DNA of 64,000 nucleotides from DAOTWP01 sp034435675 (GCA_034435675.1 DAOTWP010000035.1:1-64000), one strand, 5' to 3'. Shown: positions 35,459 to 45,077, counted from the first letter of the stretch. Made by a program: numbers and translations. Notes: generated by a model not told the origin, from the sequence alone.

Positions 35459-36868
35459 ATGATTCAGCAGCACGAACACGCCGTTGTGATCGGCGGCAGC
35501 ATGGCAGGGTTGATGGCAGCGCGCGTCCTGAGCGAGCATTTTAACCGCGTGACGGTGATTGAACGCGATGTCCTGCCGGAAGCGCCGGAATTTCGCGCCG
35601 GGGTGCCCCAGGGGCGTCATCTGCATGCCCTGCTGGCACAGGGACAGCGAATCATGACACAGCTTTTCCCCGGTTTGGAACAGGATTTTGCCGAGCTGGG
35701 CGCGCCGCTGATGCGCTGGGGGCTGGACACGGCTACGTTCAGCACGGCGGGGTGGGTGCCGCGCTTTGACAGCGGCATTCAGAGCAATGTCGTCACGCGG
35801 GTAGCGCTGGAATACCATGTGCGCCGCCGCCTGATGCAGCAGCACAACGTGCATATTCTGGCACAAACGGATGTACGCGAACTGCTGACTGATGCCGCCC
35901 GCCGCAGAGTTACCGGCGTGCGCATTCAGTCACGCCAGAATCGTGAAGTTGAAGACTTTAGCGCCGATTTTGTAGTGGATGTCAGTGGGCGCAATGGTCA
36001 CACGCTGGACTGGCTGGCGGCAATCGGTTACGCCGCGCCGCAAGAAACGCTCGTCAACGCGCACGTGGGCTATGCGACCCGCTGGTACAAACGCCCGGCA
36101 GGCTATGACTGGGTGACGCTGCTGGTGCAGGCACGCCCGGCGGCGGGGCTGCTGCGCGGTGGCGGGATTATCGCTGTCGAAGGCGACCGCTGGGTGGTGA
36201 CCCTGACGGGCGCGAATGGCGATTATCCCCCGACAGATGAGGCAGAGTTCATGGCATTCGCAAAGTCATTGGCGACACCCCTGCTCTATGATGCCATCTG
36301 CAACGCAGAACCCATCTCGCCGATTTATGGCTTTCGCTACAAGGGCAGCCGCCTGCGCCATTTTGAGCGCACGCCGCTGCCAGAATGTTATGTGGTGCTG
36401 GGCGATGCTGCCTGTTCGTTCAACCCGATTTACGGGCAGGGCATGACGGCGGCAGCGCTGGAGGCAGTGCAGTTACAGCGGACCCTAAACGAATTCAGCA
36501 GGCACGATCTGGCAGGCGTTGGCAGAGTGTTCCAGCAGCGGTTGGTCAAGGCGATTCGCGGTGCGTGGCTGATGGCGACCGGCGAGGACCTGCGCTACCC
36601 CGGCACAGAGGGCGACCGTCCCGGCATAGTGATGCGCATGACGCAGCGCTACACCGACCTGATGGCGAATGCCATGCCCTATGATACGCACGTCTCGCTC
36701 GCCTTTATGCAGGCAATGAACCTGACGGTGAGTCCGATTACCTTGATGCGCCCGGCGATTATGGTGCGGGTGTTGTGGCACAGCCTGCGCCACCGCAGCA
36801 GCGCACAGCCGACCAGCACAGCGACCGATACGCGCCGTGCCACTCACCAGTTTCCCAGTGCTGGCTGA
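35459..36868 (+). CDS. FAD-dependent oxidoreductase (monooxygenase-like)
   Basis: 469 residues with the N-terminal FAD-binding motif VIGGSMAGLMAARVL, an ERD second strand end, and the late VVLGDAACSFNPIYGQGM motif contacting FAD ribityl. This is the p-hydroxybenzoate hydroxylase fold, nearest in style to FAD-dependent epoxidases or hydroxylases of secondary metabolism. GAGGGG 6 nt before the ATG supports the start. A strong terminator follows at 36,895. The substrate is unknown. Confidence 0.88.
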   Translation: MIQQHEHAVVIGGSMAGLMAARVLSEHFNRVTVIERDVLPEAPEFRAGVPQGRHLHALLAQGQRIMTQLFPGLEQDFAELGAPLMRWGLDTATFSTAGWVPRFDSGIQSNVVTRVALEYHVRRRLMQQHNVHILAQTDVRELLTDAARRRVTGVRIQSRQNREVEDFSADFVVDVSGRNGHTLDWLAAIGYAAPQETLVNAHVGYATRWYKRPAGYDWVTLLVQARPAAGLLRGGGIIAVEGDRWVVTLTGANGDYPPTDEAEFMAFAKSLATPLLYDAICNAEPISPIYGFRYKGSRLRHFERTPLPECYVVLGDAACSFNPIYGQGMTAAALEAVQLQRTLNEFSRHDLAGVGRVFQQRLVKAIRGAWLMATGEDLRYPGTEGDRPGIVMRMTQRYTDLMANAMPYDTHVSLAFMQAMNLTVSPITLMRPAIMVRVLWHSLRHRSSAQPTSTATDTRRATHQFPSAG

Positions 36869-36894
36869 GCATTCCAGAAATGACCCTAAACTCA

Positions 36895-36936
36895 CAAAGG
36901 ACACAATGAATTGATGCTTTGTGTCCTTTGTTTTTT
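36895..36936 (+). terminator. Strong rho-independent terminator
   Basis: CAAAGGACACAA (36895-36906) and TTGTGTCCTTTG (36919-36930) form a perfect 12-bp stem with a 12-nt loop, followed by six T residues. It lies just after the FAD oxidoreductase stop codon. Confidence 0.9.
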
Positions 36937-36994
36937 GCAGCGCTCATGATTGAGTCGAATACAGGTCAGCATTGCAATCGCGGAGGCAGTGACG

Positions 36995-38191
36995 ATGACA
37001 ACCCCTCTTGACACCAACGCACTGATGGCACACGTAAAAGCACTGGCAGATGACATTGGACCGCGCCCGGCAGGACACCCGGCAGAAGAACTGGCGCGCG
37101 CCTATCTGCGCAAACGACTGGCGGAAGCGGGCATTGAGCAGGTTGAAACGCTTTCTTTCGATACATGGGATACATGGGGGTGGGTGGTGATTCCCGGCGT
37201 TGCAATTGCGCTGGCAGGCAATCTGCTGGCGACGGGCGGCGGGCGTTTGCGCGTGCTGCTCGGCGCGGCGCTGGCGGCGTTTGGCGCGGCGGAGAATCAG
37301 CGCGGCACAACATCGCAGCCGCAGATACTGCAACAGTGGTATCGCAAGTATCCTGGCGGCACGCTGCTGGCGCGCATCGCTCCCACAGGCGAAATCCGGC
37401 ACAGGGTCGTGATTATCGGGCATACGGACAGTAACAAACACCGGCAGACGTTTTCACCGGTGCAGAAGCGTTTGCTGCTGCCTGCGGCGGTGCTGATGCA
37501 GGCTGGCGCGGCAGGCAACGCGGCGGCGCTGCTGGCGGAAGGGCTGACCGCCGGGCGGCTGCGGCGGCTGGCGCACAAGCTGCGTATTGCAACGGCTGGT
37601 CTGCTGGGTGTTGCGCTTGCCACGCTGCTCTACGACGAACGGGCGGGCTATGTGGATGGCGCGAACGATAACGCCAGCGCGGTTGCCTGCACGCTGGGGC
37701 TAGGGCTGCATGTCAAACAGGCTCCGCTGGAACACACGGAAGTGTGGCTGGCGTTTACCGGGTCGGAAGAAGTGGGCCTGCTGGGGACGCATGCCCTGCT
37801 GGATCGCTATGGCGCGGAATTGCGCGACGCCTGGTTCATTGATCTGGAAATGGTCGCCGCGCCGCATGTGGTTTATGTCACGCAGCACAGCGGCTTTACC
37901 GGCTTGGACAGCTACACGCCGGACGACGAAAGCCTGGCGCTGGCAGCAGAAACCGCGCGCAAGCATCCGCCCCTCAGTGTGCAGGGGCGCGCGCTGGTTA
38001 TCAATGAAGAAGTTCGCGCGCTGCGTAACCGAGGCTACCGGGGCATCTGCATTGCCGGGCATGCTGAGGACGGTTGGCTGCTAAACTGGCATCAGTACAG
38101 CGACAACAGCCGCAGCCTGGATCCCGCCGGACTCAGCAAAGCCGCGCAGTTTATCCGCGCGATACTTGACGAACTGGATCAGAAAGCATAG
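36995..38191 (+). CDS. M28-family zinc peptidase with membrane segments
   Basis: 398 residues. M28 metal ligands appear as IIGHTDS (His), GANDNASAV (Asp), TGSEEVG (Glu pair), IDLEM (Asp) and NWHQYSD (His). Unlike the lipoprotein M28 enzyme at 4,110, it has hydrophobic helices between residues 65 and 95 and near 150-170 and 190-210 and no signal peptide. The ATG at 36995 has GGAGG 9 nt upstream and is better than an ATG 15 codons earlier. It is followed closely by the SDR gene (9 bp). Confidence 0.85.
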   Translation: MTTPLDTNALMAHVKALADDIGPRPAGHPAEELARAYLRKRLAEAGIEQVETLSFDTWDTWGWVVIPGVAIALAGNLLATGGGRLRVLLGAALAAFGAAENQRGTTSQPQILQQWYRKYPGGTLLARIAPTGEIRHRVVIIGHTDSNKHRQTFSPVQKRLLLPAAVLMQAGAAGNAAALLAEGLTAGRLRRLAHKLRIATAGLLGVALATLLYDERAGYVDGANDNASAVACTLGLGLHVKQAPLEHTEVWLAFTGSEEVGLLGTHALLDRYGAELRDAWFIDLEMVAAPHVVYVTQHSGFTGLDSYTPDDESLALAAETARKHPPLSVQGRALVINEEVRALRNRGYRGICIAGHAEDGWLLNWHQYSDNSRSLDPAGLSKAAQFIRAILDELDQKA

Positions 38192-38200
38192 CAGACAACG

Positions 38201-39121
38201 ATGATGAAACAACTGATAACGCTTGCGGGGCTGGTGGGCGCGGGGGCGCTGCTGCTGCGCCGCCCTGCCCCGGTTGATCTGCGCGGCAAAGTGGTCGTGA
38301 TTACGGGCGCATCGGCGGGCATCGGCAGAGCGTCTGCACATGCTTTCGCGGCGCAGGGCGCGCGCGTGGTGCTGGTTGCGCGGCGGGAAGCGCTGCTTCA
38401 CGCCGTGTGCGACGAACTCGCGCAGTATGGCGTGGAGGTGCTGGTCTGCCCGGCGGATGTCACAGATGATGCCCAGACGCAGACTGTCGCCGATGCCGCA
38501 TTGCGCGCTTTTGGGCGGATTGATGTGCTGGTCAACAATGCGGGCTTGTCTATGGGCGGACCGTTTGTTGAACACGACCCGGCAGCGATGCGCCGCCTGA
38601 TTGAGGTCAACTATTACGGCGCGGTGCGCATGGCGCAGGTCGTGCTGCCGGTCATGCTGGCACAGCGCAGTGGGCAGATTATCAACGTTGCCAGCATCGC
38701 CGGGCTGCTCCTGTCGCCGGGGCAAACCGTTTATGCAGGGGTCAAAGCCGGACTAATCGGCTTTAGCGATGCACTGCGCGGTGAGGTTGAACATCAGGGG
38801 GTGCGGGTGTCGCTGGTGCTGCCCGGCTGGACCTACAGCCAGATGACCTCGAACCTGAATGACTCCGAGATGCGCGCTGCATGGGTCATCAATCCTTTCA
38901 CTGGCGGCTACAATGCGCCGGAGGAGGTCTCCGCCGGGATCGTCAGCGCCGTGCGCGGGTCGCGGCTGCGGGTCATCTTTGGCACACCGCTGATGCGTTT
39001 TACCTATGTAATGACAGCGTATCTTAGCCCCTGGTTGCAGCATCTCGGTTATCGGATTACATTCAGGCTATTCGTGGACAAAGCCCGGCTGATTGCCGGC
39101 ATGAAAGAACTGGGGGCTTAA
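38201..39121 (+). CDS. Short-chain dehydrogenase/reductase
   Basis: 306 residues of the classical SDR fold: TGASAGIG (NAD(P) glycine motif), NNAG, a Ser in NVASIAG, and YAGVK with the catalytic Tyr and Lys. A hydrophobic N-terminal helix (ITLAGLVGAGALLL) precedes the domain and could bind it to the membrane. The next gene, an alpha/beta hydrolase, starts 5 bp after it, suggesting that both handle one lipid-like or ketone substrate. The first of two consecutive ATG codons is used. Confidence 0.9.
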   Translation: MMKQLITLAGLVGAGALLLRRPAPVDLRGKVVVITGASAGIGRASAHAFAAQGARVVLVARREALLHAVCDELAQYGVEVLVCPADVTDDAQTQTVADAALRAFGRIDVLVNNAGLSMGGPFVEHDPAAMRRLIEVNYYGAVRMAQVVLPVMLAQRSGQIINVASIAGLLLSPGQTVYAGVKAGLIGFSDALRGEVEHQGVRVSLVLPGWTYSQMTSNLNDSEMRAAWVINPFTGGYNAPEEVSAGIVSAVRGSRLRVIFGTPLMRFTYVMTAYLSPWLQHLGYRITFRLFVDKARLIAGMKELGA

Positions 39122-39126
39122 GCATC

Positions 39127-39987
39127 ATGACCGCTGGCGCAGCAGTACAACCTGCCTATACGACGCAGTTTCGCAGCATTGAGGGGCAGCGCCTGGCTTA
39201 CATTACGGCAGGGGATCCCGCCAAGCCGCCGCTGGTTTTTGTGCACGGCTGGTTATCGCACAAGGGGGTGTGGGACAGCACGATTGCGGTCTATGCCCAG
39301 ACGCATTTTTGTCTGGCGGTTGATCTGCTGGGGTTTGGTGAAAGCGACAAGCCGCGCGATGGCGATTACAGCATCGCCGCGCAGTCCCGTCGTGTGCTGG
39401 CGCTGGCGGACGCATTGGGGCTGGAGCAGTTTACGTGGTTGGGGCATTCAATGGGTGGACAGATTGGGCTGTTTACCGCGCTGGAACATCCGCAGCGGTT
39501 GAAGCAGTTTGTCAGCGTGGCTGGTGTGGTAGACGCGCAGCTTACGCCCTACCTCAAGCGGTTGTACGGTTTTCCCATCCGCATAGGGGCGTCTTTCCCG
39601 GCGATCTGGTCGTTCACGCGCCTGTTCATGCGTTTTGGGTGGTATCGCCGTATCTATGACCATTCTTCCGTTTATCAACTGCGGGACCCCTTCCCCTATG
39701 ACAGCGTTGACCGCCGCATGGGCTTGCAGCGCGGCATCGAAATGCCTGCCTGGCGTGCCTATCAGGCAATTCTCGATTGTGATCTGGGCGAGCGGGTGCG
39801 CGGTTTGCAGGTGCCCACGCTGGTGATTTTTGGCACACGCGATAACACGGTTCCAACCGATTCCGGGCGGCTGCTGGCGGAGCGCGCGCCAACAGCGCGG
39901 TTGGTGCTGATCCCCGACTGTGGGCACTTTCCATCGCTGGAAGCACCGCAAGCGTATATGCGCGCCCTGCAGGAATTTGTCGTGTAG
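39127..39987 (+). CDS. Alpha/beta-hydrolase fold protein
   Basis: 286 residues. FVHGWLS gives the oxyanion region, GHSMGG the nucleophile elbow (Ser), FGTRDNTVP the acid region and GHFP the His. It is a typical esterase, lipase or C-C hydrolase; the exact substrate is not visible. It is translated right after the SDR and is probably in one operon with the M28 peptidase and SDR. Confidence 0.9.
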   Translation: MTAGAAVQPAYTTQFRSIEGQRLAYITAGDPAKPPLVFVHGWLSHKGVWDSTIAVYAQTHFCLAVDLLGFGESDKPRDGDYSIAAQSRRVLALADALGLEQFTWLGHSMGGQIGLFTALEHPQRLKQFVSVAGVVDAQLTPYLKRLYGFPIRIGASFPAIWSFTRLFMRFGWYRRIYDHSSVYQLRDPFPYDSVDRRMGLQRGIEMPAWRAYQAILDCDLGERVRGLQVPTLVIFGTRDNTVPTDSGRLLAERAPTARLVLIPDCGHFPSLEAPQAYMRALQEFVV

Positions 39988-40047
39988 CCGTCGCTGTCCC
40001 TGTGCAGCGCTGATACGCCGGGGTGACGGCAGGTACGGCTGCCCTAT

Positions 40048-40082
40048 GGGCGGGCTGACCCGCGCTTGCAGCAAGCCCGCCC
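40048..40082. terminator. Hairpin between convergent genes
   Basis: GGGCGGGCT (40048-40056) pairs with AGCCCGCCC (40074-40082), 9-bp arms and a 17-nt loop. It separates the alpha/beta hydrolase gene from the convergent DJ-1/PfpI gene. Confidence 0.5.
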
Positions 40083-40102
40083 CAACGGAAAACACCGTGT
40101 TT

Positions 40103-40723
40103 CTAAACCGGGTTGTCTACTTTGCCCGGTGTCCAGAAGTATTCCATCAACTGCGCTGTGTAGACCGCCTGTTCTTCACCCAGCAGGCGGCTGACCGCGT
40201 GCAGCGACATATCAATTCCGGCGGAAATCCCGGCAGAGGTGATGATTTTGCCGTTGTCGGCATAACGCTTGCCGGGGCACAGCGTGGCGGTCGGTTCCAG
40301 TTCTGCCAGCCGTTCATAGCCGGTGTGGTAGGTCGCCGCGTGCAGTCCCTTCAGCAGCCCGGCTTTCGCCAGCAGCCATGCGCCCGTGCACACCGAGAGC
40401 AGCAGTTCGACACGCTCGTACTGTGCCCCGATCCAGTCAATTACCGCCGCTTTGTCAAGCTGCTGGCGCACACCCCATCCGCCGGGTATCAGTGCTACAT
40501 CCGGCGGCGGGCAGTCATAAATGCTGTGCGCCGGGTTGATGCTCAGCCCATTGCGGGCGCTGACGGGGGCATGCGTCTCCGCGACGGTGTAGACATTGAA
40601 TGGGCGCAAATCCGGGTTGTCCTTGCGCCGGGTGACGGCAAAGACTTCAAAAGGTCCACAAAAATCCAGCACTTCCGCATCCTGAAAAATCAGAATGGCA
40701 ACGTTCCGTCTGGTGATGTCCAT
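40103..40723 (-). CDS. DJ-1/PfpI (ThiJ) superfamily protein
   Basis: 206 residues. VAILIFQDAEVLDFCGPFEVF is the N-terminal DJ-1 signature region in two parts (Asp/Glu acid), and the nucleophile elbow is SVCTGAWLLAKAGLL with the reactive Cys. The AraC-associated glutaminase-like branch is similar, but no DNA-binding domain follows. Functions in the family range from glyoxalase-like activity to peptidase. The ATG at 40723 has AGAGGA upstream; a longer N-terminal version would be non-family. Confidence 0.9.
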   Translation of the reverse strand: MDITRRNVAILIFQDAEVLDFCGPFEVFAVTRRKDNPDLRPFNVYTVAETHAPVSARNGLSINPAHSIYDCPPPDVALIPGGWGVRQQLDKAAVIDWIGAQYERVELLLSVCTGAWLLAKAGLLKGLHAATYHTGYERLAELEPTATLCPGKRYADNGKIITSAGISAGIDMSLHAVSRLLGEEQAVYTAQLMEYFWTPGKVDNPV

Positions 40724-40947
40724 TAGCGTATCCTCTTGTTCAATCCTGTGGCAACTGCCTGCTGAATGTGGCGCGTGATGTGGCTGGCATTCGCGCAAGC
40801 ATAGCGCGAACCCGGTATGTGGCGCTATCGGAAACTTGCACAATTGCCCGGACTGCGCGGATTCTGTGACCGCGAGAATCAAAACCTATGCAATACTAGA
40901 GCAGTGCACACCAATTTTTGTATGCCATAAAGAATGGAGCAGACGTT

Positions 40948-42597
40948 ATGGGCGGTCTTACAATTAAGTGGCAGGGTGAAATTAAAGTTTTGCGCGCTTT
41001 TGGCACAGAAGACAGCATTGAGCTTGCCGCGCCGCAGGGCAGCGCCATTACTGCCGGGCTTGCGGGTAAAGTGGTTGCTGTGGGCACCAATGCCGTGCGG
41101 CTGCGCGCCGACAATTTCATCGTTGAATATGCCAACCTGACGGCAATTAAGGTGCAGCCAAACCAGACCGTAGGCGAAAACGATGTGCTGGGGGCGTCGC
41201 TCGGTCCGGCGGGCATTTTCCTCACTGTGAGTCAGGTGCTTGATCCTGCGCCGCTGCTGGAATCAGTCGCCAAGCCTGCGCCGCAACCAGCGCCGCAACC
41301 AGCGGCACAGCCAGCGGCACAGCCCACGCCAGAATCTTCGTCCCTAAGCTTTCTGGTGCCCACTGAAAATGGCATTCGTGTGCGGCAGGCACCGGTTTCT
41401 GGCACCCCAATCGGGCAGGTGAACACGACGGATGTGCTCGAACTGCTGGAAGATGCTGCCGGGGCGCAGGCGAAACTGGGCAAAAGCGACCAGTGGATTA
41501 AGGTGCGCACGGACAGCGGCAAAGAAGGCTTCATCAATGCTGCGTATGTCAAGGCACATACCGGCGCTGCGCCGCAACCCTCACCCAACCAGCCGCCTGC
41601 CTCATCGCCCACTCCTGCCCCAGCCCCCACCCGCCCGGCACGCTACGTCGCTGGGGCACGTAACTTTACCGGGATGAATCTGGATCAGTATAACCCGGTG
41701 GGCGCGCCCGACCCGGCACAACTAGAGGGCATCGGCTGGATTCGGGTTAAGTTTAACATGTCGCTCAACCCGGACATCACCAATCCCAGCGATCCCCGCC
41801 GTTATGGCAACAAGGATGTTAATGCGACTTTCAACCGCGTGACGCCGTTCATCAAACGCTATGTGGATGCCGGTATGAAGGTGTTGATGGTTTTCACGCA
41901 CCAGCTTTATGGCGAGGGCGCGGGGTTCAACTGGGAAACGATTGACGACGGCGGTTGGGACCGGTTGATTCCGACCTATGCGGATTACGCCCGCCAGGTC
42001 GCGGAGAAGTATCGCGGCACAGGGCTGGTGCATGCCTATCAAATCTGGAATGAACAGGACACCCTGCGCCAACACATGCGCGCTGCCGTGCCGCTTGATC
42101 CCAGGAATTACGCCAAAATGCTGACACAAACAGTGCGGGTGTTACGCCCTGTGGCAGGGGATGCCCAGATCATCACCGGCGGGCATGTGACCGGCAACTG
42201 GAATTATGCCGTTGACACTTTCAAGCAGATTCCGGCAGACGCGCGCCCCGATGGCATTGCGTTCCACCCTTACGGCCTGGGTCCGGGGCAGCGGGTGTCC
42301 AAATGGAGCAACAATGGGCTGCTGGTGGACAGCATTCGCGGGTATGGCGGGATAATGCCGGATAAGCCGGTGTGGATTACCGAGTGGGGTGTGCTGAATG
42401 TGCAGGGGCAGGATCATCACGCACAGTCCATCGGCGATTATGTGACGCAGTTCCTGAACATCTGCAAGCAGTTTCCGGACAAGATTGCCTGTGCCTGCTG
42501 GTATGCATGGGGTGATGGCATGGATAACGGCTATGGGCTGGTGCGCGGCGATGGCAGCCCGCGTGACCCGGTGTTCAGCACCTATAAGCGCGCTTAG
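40948..42597 (+). CDS. SH3-domain protein with clan GH-A-like glycosidase domain
   Basis: 549 residues in three parts. Residues 1-105 form a beta domain (AGLAGKVVAVGTNAVRL) like an M23/lipoyl-type fold. After a Pro/Ala/Gln linker, residues about 130-205 are an SH3b domain (GIRVRQAPVSGTPIG, DQWIKVRTDSGKEGFI). Residues 250-549 are a TIM-barrel-like domain with IWNEQD (likely acid/base Glu) and WITEWG (likely nucleophile Glu), as in clan GH-A glycosidases. There is no signal peptide, which is odd for a wall-binding protein. GGAG 8 nt before the ATG at 40948 supports the start. Confidence 0.78.
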   Translation: MGGLTIKWQGEIKVLRAFGTEDSIELAAPQGSAITAGLAGKVVAVGTNAVRLRADNFIVEYANLTAIKVQPNQTVGENDVLGASLGPAGIFLTVSQVLDPAPLLESVAKPAPQPAPQPAAQPAAQPTPESSSLSFLVPTENGIRVRQAPVSGTPIGQVNTTDVLELLEDAAGAQAKLGKSDQWIKVRTDSGKEGFINAAYVKAHTGAAPQPSPNQPPASSPTPAPAPTRPARYVAGARNFTGMNLDQYNPVGAPDPAQLEGIGWIRVKFNMSLNPDITNPSDPRRYGNKDVNATFNRVTPFIKRYVDAGMKVLMVFTHQLYGEGAGFNWETIDDGGWDRLIPTYADYARQVAEKYRGTGLVHAYQIWNEQDTLRQHMRAAVPLDPRNYAKMLTQTVRVLRPVAGDAQIITGGHVTGNWNYAVDTFKQIPADARPDGIAFHPYGLGPGQRVSKWSNNGLLVDSIRGYGGIMPDKPVWITEWGVLNVQGQDHHAQSIGDYVTQFLNICKQFPDKIACACWYAWGDGMDNGYGLVRGDGSPRDPVFSTYKRA

Positions 42598-42637
42598 TGC
42601 AATAACAGACCGATAGGATTGTGTGGCTCACTCGAAG

Positions 42638-42657
42638 GGGCGAAGCTTGCTTCGCCC
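42638..42657. terminator. 9-bp-arm hairpin after the glycosidase-like gene
   Basis: GGGCGAAGC and GCTTCGCCC with a 2-nt loop, in the gap between two convergent genes. Confidence 0.5.
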
Positions 42658-42727
42658 GTACAGTCATGCTGTCCTGTCTGAACCTGCATTACGTCTGGCG
42701 GGGGAACCTCGGCGGCATTGCTGCTGT

Positions 42728-42753
42728 GCAGGGGCGAAACAGCTCGCCCCTGC
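42728..42753. terminator. 10-bp-arm hairpin next to the end of dnaN
   Basis: GCAGGGGCGA (42728-42737) and TCGCCCCTGC (42744-42753) with a 6-nt loop, just after the dnaN stop codon. With the hairpin at 42,638 it makes a double structure between convergent genes. Confidence 0.55.
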
Positions 42754-42762
42754 GCGCAAAGA

Positions 42763-43896
42763 TCAGCGGGTGACGCTCATCGGCATGATGACGTGGATGA
42801 AGTCGTCGCGGTTTTCGGGGCGCAGCACGCCTGCGGCAGAGCCGCCGTTGCTTTCAAAGACCACCCGATCTTCATTGACCACATTGAGCACTTCAATCAG
42901 ATAGCGGATGTTGAACGAGATATCCAGCGGTTCGCCTTCGACACTGGCGTCGAGCATCCCTTCGTTGTCACCGCGTTCAGCGCTTCTGCCGCGTACCATA
43001 ACTTCGCCGGGTTCGCCGGGTTTGCGCGGCGGCTTGACGAACAACACCGCGCTGTTGGCACTGTCGCGGGCGAAAATCTCCGCGCGTTTGCAGGCAACCA
43101 GCAGATCACTGGTGTACATCGTCGTCGTGGTGCTGTAGCTGCGCGGGATAATCGCGCTGAAGTCCGGAAATTTGCCTTCCAGCAATTGCGAGGCGATATC
43201 CACATTCTTCAGGTGGAACATGACAATGTTGCGGTTATCCGGCAGTGTGACATAAACCTCATCGTCTTCATCGCTGATAATGCGTTCAATCTCCGCGAGC
43301 GACTTAGCCGGGATGACCATTTCGACAGCTTTGGTAAAGGTCCGCTCAATTTCCGCTGTGCGCACCGCCAGCCGGTAGCCGTCTGCTGCTGCCATTGTCA
43401 GTACATTGCCGTCCAACTGCGTGTAGACCCCTGTCAGAATCGGGCGCGCATCGTCTTTTGCCGCCGCAAAAACGGTCTGTTTGATCATCTCTTTCAGGAC
43501 TTTGCCGGGCACACTGAAATCCATGTCGCCGCCCTGCGGGATCAGTGGAAATTCGCTGGCGTCAATGCCCTTGATGTTGGAAACCGTCGCGCCACAGCGC
43601 ACGTTAACCGTCTGGGTGGCTTTATCCAATGTCAGATCTACACGTTCCGGCGACAAATTGCTGACCAGGTCGGCAAAGGTTTTTGCGGGCAGGGTAATCG
43701 CGCCGGACGCATTGATTTTTGCGCCAATCCAGCAGGTGATGCTCATTTGCAGGTTGGTCGCTGCCAGCTTCAGCCGGGCATCCTCGGTTTGCAGCAGCAC
43801 ATTGCCCAGCACGGGCAGTGTGGGACGGTTCTCAACGGCGCGGTTGACGATGCTCAACCCTTTCGCCAGATTTTCTTGCAGTACGGAAACTTCCAT
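42763..43896 (-). CDS. dnaN: DNA polymerase III subunit beta (sliding clamp)
   Basis: 377 residues, the standard clamp size. N-terminal MEVSVLQENLAKGLSIVNRAV, the DGYRLAVRTAEI region of domain 2 and the terminal HVIMPMSVTR are typical of DnaN. The clamp encircles DNA and tethers polymerase and repair proteins. An extra Pro/Gly/Arg-rich stretch (KPPRKPGEPGEV) interrupts the third domain. dnaA and recF are not next to it, so the usual dnaA-dnaN-recF order is not kept. ATG at 43896. Confidence 0.96.
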   Translation of the reverse strand: MEVSVLQENLAKGLSIVNRAVENRPTLPVLGNVLLQTEDARLKLAATNLQMSITCWIGAKINASGAITLPAKTFADLVSNLSPERVDLTLDKATQTVNVRCGATVSNIKGIDASEFPLIPQGGDMDFSVPGKVLKEMIKQTVFAAAKDDARPILTGVYTQLDGNVLTMAAADGYRLAVRTAEIERTFTKAVEMVIPAKSLAEIERIISDEDDEVYVTLPDNRNIVMFHLKNVDIASQLLEGKFPDFSAIIPRSYSTTTTMYTSDLLVACKRAEIFARDSANSAVLFVKPPRKPGEPGEVMVRGRSAERGDNEGMLDASVEGEPLDISFNIRYLIEVLNVVNEDRVVFESNGGSAAGVLRPENRDDFIHVIMPMSVTR

Positions 43897-44020
43897 AGGC
43901 GTTTTTCTATTCGCTCAGTTCGTTTATGCCAGAATGTCACAATATTATATAGCACTCAACCCCAATTTTGCATCTTCTTGCCTGCGCTGCGCCATTTCTG
44001 CCTGTGCTAAAGAGGCTGAT

Positions 44021-44061
44021 ACAGCCGCTGGTTAGTTACAGCCGCTGGTTACAGCCGCCGG
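44021..44061. repeat. Short imperfect tandem repeat
   Basis: ACAGCCGCTGGTT occurs at 44021-44033 and 44038-44050, and a third, partial copy (ACAGCCGCCGG) at 44051-44061, directly before the end of the SGNH gene. Its origin is unclear. Confidence 0.6.
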
Positions 44062-44063
44062 AT

Positions 44064-45077
44064 TCAGTGCCCCGCTGTGCTTTGTGTACTTTCACCGAAA
44101 AAACGCATATAGAGCAAGTCGCCAACATGATGATGGAACCCGACACTGGGATGCGAATCACGGACTGAGACAACCACATCGGCGCGATCCCATGCAGCAA
44201 CATCGCCATAGAGCCGCAAAACTTCCGTGACTCCCAGGTCTTCAAAGACCATTGCCACGCGATCCACATAGGCGACACTGCGCACCGGGTCGAGCATATT
44301 GGGGAAGATAACCACAATCAACCGCGCGTCAATTTCGCGGGTGTAGTCAACGAAGTCAATGATTTCCTGCCGGTGGATGCCCCAGATGTCCTGCCGGTCA
44401 TAGGCGTTATAACTCCATTCCCAATAGCTATTGGACAACGGATCGTCAGCGAGTCCACGTCGCAAGAAACGCCAGTACACAAAATTCGCCAGATAGCTTT
44501 CGCGCACGAGCGGTGAAGTCGGCGTAAGTTCCGGCAGCAGCCCCAGTCGCAGTCCGGCATAGTTGATGTCGTTTAAATAATATTGCAGCACAATGACATC
44601 GGGTTGTGCCAGCGGGAAATTGCGCACGATTTCTAACTGTTCCGGGGTCGAGGTGCCGTAAACCGCGACATTCACCACAGCGTAGTCATCGCCCAGATGC
44701 GCCGCCAGCACATTACTGAAACGGTCTTCCGGGTTGTTGATACCCCACCCTGCGGCGAAGGAATCACCCGTGACCAGCACAACCTGTCTGCCCACAAGGT
44801 CTTCCGTCGTCCATTCCCGATCACGATAATCAAGCGAATTGGTCTGCCAGTAGCGATCAAGCCAATTGAGACAGGCTAACGTAATCAGGTTTTCGGATTC
44901 AGCGAAGAAGTAGCGGAAATAGATTTCTCCTGTGCCCAACAGGAGCAGCACCGTAACATATGAGATGGCAGCACGACTTGCAACTGCACGCAGCCAGCGG
45001 ATGCGGCGCTGAACGCCGGAGGCAATCAGCAGCGCGGCGATACCCAGCAGCAAAACAATCAATTCGACGAAATGCAT
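44064..45077 (-). CDS. Membrane-anchored SGNH/GDSL-fold protein
   Basis: 337 residues. Two N-terminal membrane helices (about 4-20 and 36-52) precede an extracytoplasmic SGNH domain: VTGDSFAAGWG (Ser), YYLNDIN (oxyanion Asn) and VRDSHPSVGFHHHVGD (Asp/His). A second, longer member of this type is at 2,336-3,814, and both have a two-helix N-terminus. The likely task is removal or transfer of acyl groups on envelope polymers. GAGGA before the ATG supports the start. Confidence 0.82.
   Translation of the reverse strand: MHFVELIVLLLGIAALLIASGVQRRIRWLRAVASRAAISYVTVLLLLGTGEIYFRYFFAESENLITLACLNWLDRYWQTNSLDYRDREWTTEDLVGRQVVLVTGDSFAAGWGINNPEDRFSNVLAAHLGDDYAVVNVAVYGTSTPEQLEIVRNFPLAQPDVIVLQYYLNDINYAGLRLGLLPELTPTSPLVRESYLANFVYWRFLRRGLADDPLSNSYWEWSYNAYDRQDIWGIHRQEIIDFVDYTREIDARLIVVIFPNMLDPVRSVAYVDRVAMVFEDLGVTEVLRLYGDVAAWDRADVVVSVRDSHPSVGFHHHVGDLLYMRFFGESTQSTAGH

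Noticed and set aside
40945..41620. Gln/Ala/Pro repeats in the glycosidase-like protein as a separate DNA repeat
   Set aside because: They are a normal low-complexity linker within one reading frame.
42718..44010. 430-codon plus-strand open frame
   Set aside because: Antisense to dnaN; no domain features and shadow-like composition.
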